Below are positions 14,138 to 20,743 of a stretch of 20,743 nt of DNA, one piece after another; within the stretch, counting starts at the first letter, position 1, and every line of letters starts with the position of its first letter. Source of the stretch: an uncultured Geobacteraceae bacterium (GTDB taxonomy: Bacteria > Desulfobacterota > Desulfuromonadia > Geobacterales > Pseudopelobacteraceae); the NCBI GenBank assembly GCA_903879825.1, contig CAIRND010000106.1:1-20743 (forward strand), written 5' to 3'. Under the pieces are notes generated by a model. It saw only the letters and a list, made by a program, of their open reading frames with translations. It was not told the DNA's origin and did no database searches. Both the position numbers and the translations under genes were made by a program.

Positions 14138-16138
14138 TCATGCAGTTGGGTGCAGGCATCGGTGTATGGTCGCCAGTAGATCAAAACGCTGAACCGGCTT
14201 CTGAAGAAAAATAACCTTGAGTTCGTCGATAGACGCCCGGTCGATGATCTCGTCGGTATAGCCGCTGGTCATGATGACCGGCAGTTCCGGACACTGCTGC
14301 CTGATCTGCCTTACCACTTCGCCGCCGTTCAAGTGCGGCATGATCACATCGACGACGACGAGCTGAATCTTGTCGCGATTGGCGTTAAACAACTCCAGAG
14401 CCTCAATTCCGTGGTACGCGTGCAGAACGGTGTACCCGTAGCGACCGAGCATCTCTTTATGCAGCTTCATAACGGCTTTGTCGTCTTCCACCATCAGCAC
14501 TGTTTCCGTGCCATGGAGATCGAGTGTTTCATTAGGTCCAACGAGCCTCTGCGGGATTTCTCCGGCATACTGCGGCAGATAGATGCGAAACTCCGTACCC
14601 GCACCCGGAGCGCTGATAACAGAGATACAGCCATTATGTTTGGCGACAATGCTATGGACGATGGCAAGCCCGAGCCCAGTGCCTTTACCCTTCTCCTTGG
14701 TCGTAAAAAACGGTTCAAAGATATGTTCGATTGTATCAGCCTCCATGCCGGAACCGCTGTCGGTGACACAAAGACAGACATATTCGCCCGGCGGAATGAC
14801 CGCATTTCCCTCCACGCGATTGTGTTCGATGTTCACCAGCATCGTTGCTACGGATATCGTGCCGCCCGTTCCGATGGCGTCTCTGGCATTGACCACCAGG
14901 TTGATCAACAGCTGTTCGATCTGCACCCGATCGACGTATACCGGCAGCCGATCCCCGCCAACCCCGATGGAGAGCAGAATATCCTCACGGATCAGGCGAC
15001 CCAGGCTATTGCGAAGATTGGCCAGTATCTGGTTAAGGTCATCGTAGCGCAACAGCACTTCGTGTTTCCCGCTGAAGGCCAGAAGGCTTCTGGTCATATC
15101 AGTGGCACGGGCTACGGAGGCCGATATTTCTTTGACGAAGCTCAGGTTTTCTGCGTCATCTATGAGCGTAGTCTGCAACAGGGCGGCATAACCGTTTATG
15201 ATGGTAAGTACGTTGTTAAAGTCGTGGGCAATGCCACCGGCCAGCACACCGACTGACTCAAGCTTCTGTGAGTGGAGCAGCTGATGTTCCAGTAGTACGC
15301 GTTCTTCTTCCGCATGCTTACGGTCGCTCACGTCGGAAACCACCCCCACCAACGCTTGTAGATTATCATCCTCATCTTTGATACAACTTGCCGCCAGGTG
15401 TCCCCAGAAGAAGGTCCCATCAGAGCGCACAAACCTGTGTTCGGTGTCTATGTTGCCGTTCCATCCGGCCAGGAAACCCTGCAGTTTTTCCGTGATCTGC
15501 TCACAATCATCTGGATGAACATGATCAACATAGCTGCTGCCGGTCAACTCTTCGACCGGGCGGCCAAGCATTTTTGCCATGCGCGGGCTGGCGAACGTTA
15601 TAACACCGCGGTTGTCCCCGAGGATAATCCCCGCATTCGATAATTCAAAAATGGAACGCAGCTCATCGCGGTGTTTCTGCTGTCTCTCAGCCATATCCTG
15701 GAGTTTCTGCTCTTGTGCACGGTGAAGCTGCTCCTCGGCTCTCTGGCGGTGAGCGCACTCGAGGAGACTCTCAAACAGGAGATAACTATTAACCGGTTTA
15801 ACAACATACTTGTCTATACCGATATTGATGGCCCGCATCAGATAGTCGGTCTGTTCAAAAGCCGTTGTAATGATGATCGGCACTGTCGGAGCGATCTTGC
15901 GAATCTCTGCCGCCATGGTCAAGCCATCCATAAGCGGCATGTGGATATCCGTAATAACAATATCCGGAGTAGTATTGATAAACGCCTCCACCCCTTCCAC
16001 GCCATTGGTGGCTAAGATCAGCGTGCCGACGGGACGCCGCAAAAAATCACCGAACTGGATTCGAGTATCGGCATCATCCTCGACATACAATACGGTAAGA
16101 GTTTTAAGGAAGTTTTGGTCCAGTGTATTGATCGTCAT
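14138..16138 (-). CDS. Hybrid sensor kinase REC-PAS-HisKA-HATPase-REC
   Basis: 666 residues. N-terminal receiver (12-130) with Asp64 (VITDIHMPLMDG). Coiled linker. PAS domain (about 158-275: NAGIILGDNRGVITFASPRM, HVHPDD, HRFVRSDGTFFWG, VVSDVSDRKHAEE). Histidine kinase with H-box GVLAGGIAHDFNNVL, His305, N-box NLVVNARDAI (413-422), G1 DSGSGM (460-465) and G2 GKGTGLGLA (484-492). C-terminal receiver (about 545-662) with Asp597 in VVVDVIMPHLNGG and Lys647. No membrane helix. Receivers at both ends mean it can be switched by one kinase and hand phosphate on from its own C-terminal Asp. ATG 16138 overlaps the previous kinase gene's stop as ATGA, and AAGGGAA lies eight bases upstream. The first 155 residues are a near copy of the REC-kinase at 12530. 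Confidence 0.95.
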   Translation of the reverse strand: MTINTLDQNFLKTLTVLYVEDDADTRIQFGDFLRRPVGTLILATNGVEGVEAFINTTPDIVITDIHMPLMDGLTMAAEIRKIAPTVPIIITTAFEQTDYLMRAINIGIDKYVVKPVNSYLLFESLLECAHRQRAEEQLHRAQEQKLQDMAERQQKHRDELRSIFELSNAGIILGDNRGVITFASPRMAKMLGRPVEELTGSSYVDHVHPDDCEQITEKLQGFLAGWNGNIDTEHRFVRSDGTFFWGHLAASCIKDEDDNLQALVGVVSDVSDRKHAEEERVLLEHQLLHSQKLESVGVLAGGIAHDFNNVLTIINGYAALLQTTLIDDAENLSFVKEISASVARATDMTRSLLAFSGKHEVLLRYDDLNQILANLRNSLGRLIREDILLSIGVGGDRLPVYVDRVQIEQLLINLVVNARDAIGTGGTISVATMLVNIEHNRVEGNAVIPPGEYVCLCVTDSGSGMEADTIEHIFEPFFTTKEKGKGTGLGLAIVHSIVAKHNGCISVISAPGAGTEFRIYLPQYAGEIPQRLVGPNETLDLHGTETVLMVEDDKAVMKLHKEMLGRYGYTVLHAYHGIEALELFNANRDKIQLVVVDVIMPHLNGGEVVRQIRQQCPELPVIMTSGYTDEIIDRASIDELKVIFLQKPVQRFDLLATIHRCLHPTA

Positions 16139-17853
16139 GAAATATTCCCTTCAAGTGGCGTTGAAATAACAAACTCGGCACCGCCTTCAATGTTATGGGC
16201 TTCAATAGTACCATCCATACTGCGCTCAACAATCGTTTTCGACATATAAAGACCAATTCCGGTGCCCATTTGCTTTGTAGAAAAATAGGGTTCGTAAATT
16301 TTGTCGAGAACGTCGGCTGGGATGCCGCCGCCATTATCGCTTACAGAGGTACACCCCCGTCCGTCGCGCTCGAATAAACTGATGGTAATCGTGCCAAGTA
16401 ACACACCGGATTCTTTTATGGCATCTCGGGCATTAGCGATCAGATTGAGGAGCACTTGCGAATATTCGTTAGGGAAACCGATCAGTATCAACTCATTGGG
16501 GGCATCAACTCGAAGGATAATGTTCTGGCTGGTTACGCTGGCCCCCACAAGCAAAACAGCCTGGTTGATCTGTTCACGTGCCGGGAAGGCTCTCTTTTCC
16601 TTCTCCGGGCGGAAAAAGTTGCGAAAATCATTGATGGTGGTAGACATCTTCTGAATCAGGCGGTTGCCGTTTTCAACTGTTTCATCAAGGTATCCGGCGG
16701 TCAGCTCATTGTATTGAAACGCTGATGTTATATTCCCCAGTACCATCGCCAGGGCATTAAGAGGCTGACGCCACTGATGGGCAATATTACCGATCATCTC
16801 TCCCATGGCGGCCTGACGCCCCTGAGTTATCATGAGCTGATCCTTTTGACGCAGTTCCGCAACCGACTGATCAATACGCAGCTGCAACGAGCTGTTAATC
16901 GCTTCCAGCTCCTTCCTGAATAATTGCTGGCGAGTGGCAAGACGAAAGGTCAGCCAGTGTACCAGGAGAAGCCCACCGGTGCTGAGAGTCCCCAAAATAA
17001 TCAGGCTGGTACGGTGCCAGCGGAGAGCAGTGAAGGCTTCGTCCTCGGCAATGGCAACACGTACCACCAGAGGATAGCTTTTCAGACGCCGGTAGGATGC
17101 AATGCGAACGACACCATCAATGATGCTAGGCGCGCGGTACACACCGATCGGTGGCTTGGTCGGGTCGAGGAGCGGATTAGTGAGTGGAATAACCGTCCCG
17201 ATCGGATCTTTCCCCGTTGAAGAATCATAGGTCCGTGCCCGTATAACCCCATCAAGACCCAGAAGAGTGACAGCCCCCTTTTTACCGATATTAATGCTCT
17301 GGTAAAAGTTACTGAAATAGTCCGGAGCAACCGAGAGCACCACAACCCCGGCGAAGGTACCATTTCGATTGAGAAGTTTTCTGGTGAACTGGATACTCCA
17401 TTTTTTTGAGCTGCGCCCCATGACCGGCTTACTGATGAACAGGTTGTCTTCACGACTGTTCAGGTGAACGCGGAAGTGTTCACGGTCACTCAGGTCCAAC
17501 GGCGTATCGGGCATCCCCATGGAGTTGTACACCATAATACCGCGGGGATCGATGATGCTCAATTGGATGATAAGTTTTTGTTCTGAGTGACGGTTATAGG
17601 AGGTGATCAGAGCAGCGATATTTTCCTGGCGATCGGGGAAATCCCTGCGGAGTGTGATGAGAAATTCGTCAAGATGCCGGATTATTCCCAGGGTGTTTTC
17701 TTCAAAGGCTTTTGAAAGGTTTGAAACAGTTGTTTCTGCGGCGCTGTTGGCCTGCTTGCTGTCAAAACTGTATTGGAACCACAGGATTCCCCACAGGACA
17801 ATGATACTGACAGTACAGGAGTACAGATAATAATTCAGTTTCTTGTCATTCAT
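16135..17853 (-). CDS. Membrane histidine kinase with periplasmic dCache-type sensor
   Basis: 572 residues. TM1 about 10-28, a large periplasmic region 30-280 with PDC/Cache features (IDPRGIMVYNS, LSDREHFRVHL, ISKPVMGRSSKKWSIQFTR, VVVLSVAPDYFSNFY), and TM2 about 283-303. A coiled coil (310-345) leads to the kinase core: H-box IGNIAHQWRQPLNAL with His359, then N-box LLNLIANARDAI, G1 DNGGGI, F-box YEPYFSTK and G2 GTGIGL. The AHQWRQP form marks a kinase subgroup common in Geobacter relatives. Cache domains bind small organic ligands such as organic or amino acids; the ligand here is unknown. There is no HAMP or PAS between membrane and kinase. Start: GGAG about 8 bases before ATG 17853, one base after the previous stop. 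The kinase module from about 318 on is nearly the same as in the upstream gene. Confidence 0.93.
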   Translation of the reverse strand: MNDKKLNYYLYSCTVSIIVLWGILWFQYSFDSKQANSAAETTVSNLSKAFEENTLGIIRHLDEFLITLRRDFPDRQENIAALITSYNRHSEQKLIIQLSIIDPRGIMVYNSMGMPDTPLDLSDREHFRVHLNSREDNLFISKPVMGRSSKKWSIQFTRKLLNRNGTFAGVVVLSVAPDYFSNFYQSINIGKKGAVTLLGLDGVIRARTYDSSTGKDPIGTVIPLTNPLLDPTKPPIGVYRAPSIIDGVVRIASYRRLKSYPLVVRVAIAEDEAFTALRWHRTSLIILGTLSTGGLLLVHWLTFRLATRQQLFRKELEAINSSLQLRIDQSVAELRQKDQLMITQGRQAAMGEMIGNIAHQWRQPLNALAMVLGNITSAFQYNELTAGYLDETVENGNRLIQKMSTTINDFRNFFRPEKEKRAFPAREQINQAVLLVGASVTSQNIILRVDAPNELILIGFPNEYSQVLLNLIANARDAIKESGVLLGTITISLFERDGRGCTSVSDNGGGIPADVLDKIYEPYFSTKQMGTGIGLYMSKTIVERSMDGTIEAHNIEGGAEFVISTPLEGNIS

Positions 17854-17854
17854 A

Positions 17855-19852
17855 TTATGGTACTCCGCCCGTTTTGGGAGTCACAATAATAAATTCAGCA
17901 CCACCATCAGTATTACGGGCTTCTATTGTTCCGTCCATACTGCGTTCAATAATCATTTTCGACATGTACAAGCCAATGCCCGTACCCATCTGCTTTGTTG
18001 AAAAATAGGGCTCAAAAATTTTGTCAATTACATCGTGGGGGATACCGCCACCATTGTCGCTGATGGAGGTGCACACCTCTGCGTCACGCTCATACAGGCA
18101 GATGGTGATCGTACCATCGACAACGCCGGATTCTTTTATGGCGTCCCTGGCATTGCCAAAAAGGTTGAGCAGAACTTGAGAATATTCATTGGGAAAGCCG
18201 TTCAGCATCAGCTCGAAGGGAGCATTGAGCTGAATGGTAACATTCTGGCTGGACAAGCCGTCGGCAATCAGCTCAATGGCATGATGAATCTGTTCACGTA
18301 CCGGGAATAATCTTTTTTCCTTCTCTGGGCGGAAAAAGTTACGGAAATCATTGATGGTGGCTGACATCTTCTGGATCAGGCGATTGCCGCTTTCAACCGT
18401 TTTATCAATATATTCAGCGGTCAACTCATTGTACTGATACGCTGACTTGATGTTGCCAAGTACCATGGCCAGCGCGTTGAGAGGTTGGCGCCACTGGTGG
18501 GCAATGTTGCCGATCATTTCTCCCATGGCGGCCTGCCTCCCCTGGCTGATCATCACCTGGTCCTTCTGGCGCAGTTCAGAAATAGCGGAGTCAATCCGCA
18601 GCTGCAACGAACTGTTGCTGGCTTCCAGCTGCTTTTTATTCATCGCCAGCATTTCCTGTGCCCGCCACCGGACGGCAACTTCGAGCTCAAGCTGTTCCGC
18701 CTGATCATGAAGTTGAACTTGAGCTATTTTTCGTGACGTAATATCGGTATGAGTACCTGCAGCCCGCAACGGGGTGCCGGATTCGTCACGGGCAACAACT
18801 TTACCGCGATCAAGAATCCAGATCCATTCGCCGTTTTTGGTACGAACACGGTGCTCTGTTTCGTAGAGCGGGGTTATCCCCTCCAGGTGGGCGTTCAGCT
18901 CCTTTTGCACAGAAGGCAGATCATCAGGATGAACCAGATCGACCCATGTCTGTACATGGCGTACGATCTCTTCCGGCGCATACCCGATCATCTCGGCCCA
19001 GCGCCGGTTGATCTCTATGGTTCCGCTGCTGATATCCCAATCCCAGATACCGTCGTTGCTCCCGTCCAGAACAAGTTTGAGGCGCTCCTCAGATTCCAGT
19101 TGCGCTTTTTCACTGAACTCGGCTTTTTCCTTGGCAACTGTCAGCTCAGTAATTCGCTCGGCAATGGCCCGTGACATCGTATTGAACGCTGCCCCCAACT
19201 GTCCAACATCATCGCCACCTTCCGGCACCCGCTGCGGCGTCAGATTTCCCGCAGCAACCTCCAGACTGGCCTTTGTCAAAGTGGTGAGGTTACGAGTCAG
19301 CCAGACGCCTAAAAAGAACAGGATAATGGATGAAAGTGCAATTTCCAGAGCGGCAATCCCGATTCCCTGAGTCAACAGAGTGGAGCGTGCGTCTAAAATA
19401 TTGGCAAGATCGAGACCAAAATGCAGTGTTCCCAATTGCTGCCCACTTTGCGCTATGTCAACCGCCACGGAAAACCGGGGCTTATTCTGTCGATTAAAAA
19501 AAGAAAACGACGTACTCGGCGCAGGCAGCGGTTCTCCGACTCTCCAGCCGCTGGCCGCAGCCTGTCTGCCGGCGGTATCAGTCACCACCACATAGTCGAT
19601 CCCCTCTGTCGCCCGGCTTTCATCAAGCACCGCCTGCACTGTTACATAATCTCGCTGGGCCATTGGCGCTTTGATCGCTGCATTCAATACCGGCGCAATC
19701 TGGGCCGCTTGCCAGAGGGCCTGACTCGTCATAGCCTCGTGCTGCAGTCGCAAACTATTGGCGACCATGATCGTCAGCATCAGTAATTCGATACCAATTG
19801 CCATAAGCAGAAGACGTCCGCGCACGGTATGCCAAAAGATAAAACGCTTCAT
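17855..19852 (-). CDS. Membrane histidine kinase with HAMP and PAS domains
   Basis: 665 residues. TM1 about 13-32, a periplasmic sensor (33-162) of single-Cache-like size with VVVTDTAGRQAAASGW, TM2 about 163-186, HAMP (187-240), and PAS (about 258-378: GSNDGIWDWDISSGTIEINR, LVHPDD, HRVRTKNGEWIWI, GTHTDITSRK). A coiled coil leads to the kinase core: H-box IGNIAHQWRQPLNAL with His452, N-box LLNLFGNARDAI (561-572), G1 DNGGGI (599-604) and G2 GTGIGL (623-628). ATG 19852 overlaps the stop of the sigma-54 activator as ATGA (19849-19852), so both are probably translated together. The binding site is weak. The activator is its likely partner. Residues from about 411 are close to 80% identical by eye to the downstream kinase, while the sensors differ entirely. 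Confidence 0.94.
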   Translation of the reverse strand: MKRFIFWHTVRGRLLLMAIGIELLMLTIMVANSLRLQHEAMTSQALWQAAQIAPVLNAAIKAPMAQRDYVTVQAVLDESRATEGIDYVVVTDTAGRQAAASGWRVGEPLPAPSTSFSFFNRQNKPRFSVAVDIAQSGQQLGTLHFGLDLANILDARSTLLTQGIGIAALEIALSSIILFFLGVWLTRNLTTLTKASLEVAAGNLTPQRVPEGGDDVGQLGAAFNTMSRAIAERITELTVAKEKAEFSEKAQLESEERLKLVLDGSNDGIWDWDISSGTIEINRRWAEMIGYAPEEIVRHVQTWVDLVHPDDLPSVQKELNAHLEGITPLYETEHRVRTKNGEWIWILDRGKVVARDESGTPLRAAGTHTDITSRKIAQVQLHDQAEQLELEVAVRWRAQEMLAMNKKQLEASNSSLQLRIDSAISELRQKDQVMISQGRQAAMGEMIGNIAHQWRQPLNALAMVLGNIKSAYQYNELTAEYIDKTVESGNRLIQKMSATINDFRNFFRPEKEKRLFPVREQIHHAIELIADGLSSQNVTIQLNAPFELMLNGFPNEYSQVLLNLFGNARDAIKESGVVDGTITICLYERDAEVCTSISDNGGGIPHDVIDKIFEPYFSTKQMGTGIGLYMSKMIIERSMDGTIEARNTDGGAEFIIVTPKTGGVP

Positions 19853-20743
19853 CCCAGTGTTGGTCCCGGTTGTTGACTACTTTCAGCTCCAGATGCCGTT
19901 TGCGGCGGGGAAACGTGGCCTTCAAGAAGATGGGGCTCGCGCAGCAATCGTTTGTTAAGCGCCTGTCGCGAGATTCCCAGTATAACGGCAGCAGCGCGTT
20001 GATTGCCACCAGACACCCGCAACGACTCGCCGATCAGATAATCTTCCGCTTGTTTAAGGGTAGGCAGAGGGCCGGTTATCCACGGCAAAGGGATGCCGTT
20101 GCTTGATCCATGAGTTATAAGCGGGGCGACCGGAGTCGGTGGTTTAAATTTTGGAATGACAAGTGTTCCGGATGTTGAAACAGCTACGGCATTACTGACC
20201 AAACCTTTCAATTCACGCACATTGCCAGGAAAACCATACTGGACCAGCATATCAAGCGTATCAGCAGATACCGTCGGGGTGCGCCGCCCAAGTTCTTTTG
20301 CCACAATCCGAGAAAAATATTCCACTAATAGGGGAATATCGTTCAAACGCTCTCGTAGAGCGGGTAAATGGATATGGTGTGAACAGAGCCGGTAATAGAG
20401 ATCACTGCGAAACGTACCGCTTTTTATCATTTTTTCGAGACTGGAATTAGTTGCGACCAGAATTCTGGTATTTGATCTTTTTACGCTGTCTGAACCAAGA
20501 GGATAATATTCTCCCTCCTGCAGCAAGCGGAGCAGCTTGACCTGAGAAGCGTTACTCAAGTCTCCAATTTCGTCGAGCAGCAGTGTACCTCCTGCAGCCA
20601 TTTCAATTAAACCTTTACGTTCACGGTCAGCTCCGGTAAAAGCTCCACGACCGTGCCCAAACAGGGTGTCTGAAAACATTATGTCATCAAGACCTGCAAC
20701 GTTGACCGTGACGAAATCTCCGCTGCGGCCGCTGACATTATGA
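19849..20743 (-). CDS. Sigma-54-dependent transcriptional activator (N-terminus outside window)
   Basis: 297 residues are visible, open to the right edge; the frame continues past the internal Met at 20679, so that codon is not the start. The AAA+ domain is entered after Walker A: HNVSGRSGDFVTVNVAG, then LFGHGRGAFTGAD (the GAFTGA loop that contacts sigma-54), Walker B GTLLLDEIGDL, sensor I VATNS, arginine-finger region FRSDLYYRL, and sensor II PGNVRELKGLV. A Pro-rich linker is followed by a Fis-type helix-turn-helix: GGNQRAAAVILGISRQALNKRLL. The last 25 residues are Ser, Gln and Pro rich. The part upstream, probably a receiver or other sensor domain, is not visible. Stop and next start overlap as ATGA with the HAMP/PAS kinase, its likely partner. 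GFVxVNC is degenerate here (DFVTVNVAG). Confidence 0.95.
   Translation of the reverse strand, partial: HNVSGRSGDFVTVNVAGLDDIMFSDTLFGHGRGAFTGADRERKGLIEMAAGGTLLLDEIGDLSNASQVKLLRLLQEGEYYPLGSDSVKRSNTRILVATNSSLEKMIKSGTFRSDLYYRLCSHHIHLPALRERLNDIPLLVEYFSRIVAKELGRRTPTVSADTLDMLVQYGFPGNVRELKGLVSNAVAVSTSGTLVIPKFKPPTPVAPLITHGSSNGIPLPWITGPLPTLKQAEDYLIGESLRVSGGNQRAAAVILGISRQALNKRLLREPHLLEGHVSPPQTASGAESSQQPGPTLG

Noticed and set aside
14333..15256. 307-codon open frame on the + strand
   Set aside because: Lies wholly opposite the REC-PAS-kinase-REC gene, whose domains and motifs are intact; its translation shows no family character.

Overview
The window looks like a chromosomal segment of a Geobacter-type deltaproteobacterium (Desulfuromonadales). 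The clues are a very short pilin whose mature chain lines up position by position with what I recall of Geobacter sulfurreducens PilA, the density of chemosensory and two-component genes, HD-GYP and sigma-54 signalling, and an intergenic 'cacagaggcacggagaaa'-type repeat. The assignment rests on recalled family knowledge, not a search.

Layout. Positions 1-2456 are on the + strand: the basic tail of a protein that is probably a DEAD-box RNA helicase, a gap with a long imperfect inverted repeat, a signal-peptide protein ending like an outer-membrane beta-barrel, and an RluA-family pseudouridine synthase. From 2471 to the right edge every gene is on the - strand and falls into three transcription blocks. 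In order of transcription these are: (A) 20743 to 12530, a sensory block of a sigma-54 activator (cut by the window edge), two paralogous histidine kinases, a REC-PAS-kinase-REC hybrid, a lone receiver and a REC-kinase, closed by a hairpin terminator at 12479-12513; (B) 12119 to 3580, a complete chemosensory cluster of HD-GYP membrane protein, methyl-accepting chemotaxis protein, CheR, double-CheW protein, CheB, a CheB-like lone receiver and CheA; (C) 3398 to 2471, a small operon of a two-helix membrane protein, a TPR-like protein and the mini-pilin.

How it may work together. Block B has everything needed for an adapting receptor array (MCP, coupling protein, kinase, methyltransferase, methylesterase) and one dedicated receiver that looks like a CheB without its esterase. 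No flagellar gene is in view. An HD-GYP c-di-GMP phosphodiesterase heads the block and a pilin operon follows it, so control of type IV pili, surface behaviour or c-di-GMP is a reasonable inference, not a demonstrated one. Block A repeats its parts: its two kinases share an almost copied catalytic module, and its two REC-kinases share an almost copied N-terminal receiver. This suggests local duplication and a branched phosphorelay. Two sigma-54-like sites (GG-N10-G) lie before blocks B and C, and the block A regulator is a sigma-54 activator, so a regulatory link among the three is testable.

No tRNA, rRNA, CRISPR array, insertion sequence or classical c-di-GMP riboswitch was recognised. Several start codons are set inside the longest open frames because of a ribosome binding site; each entry says so.
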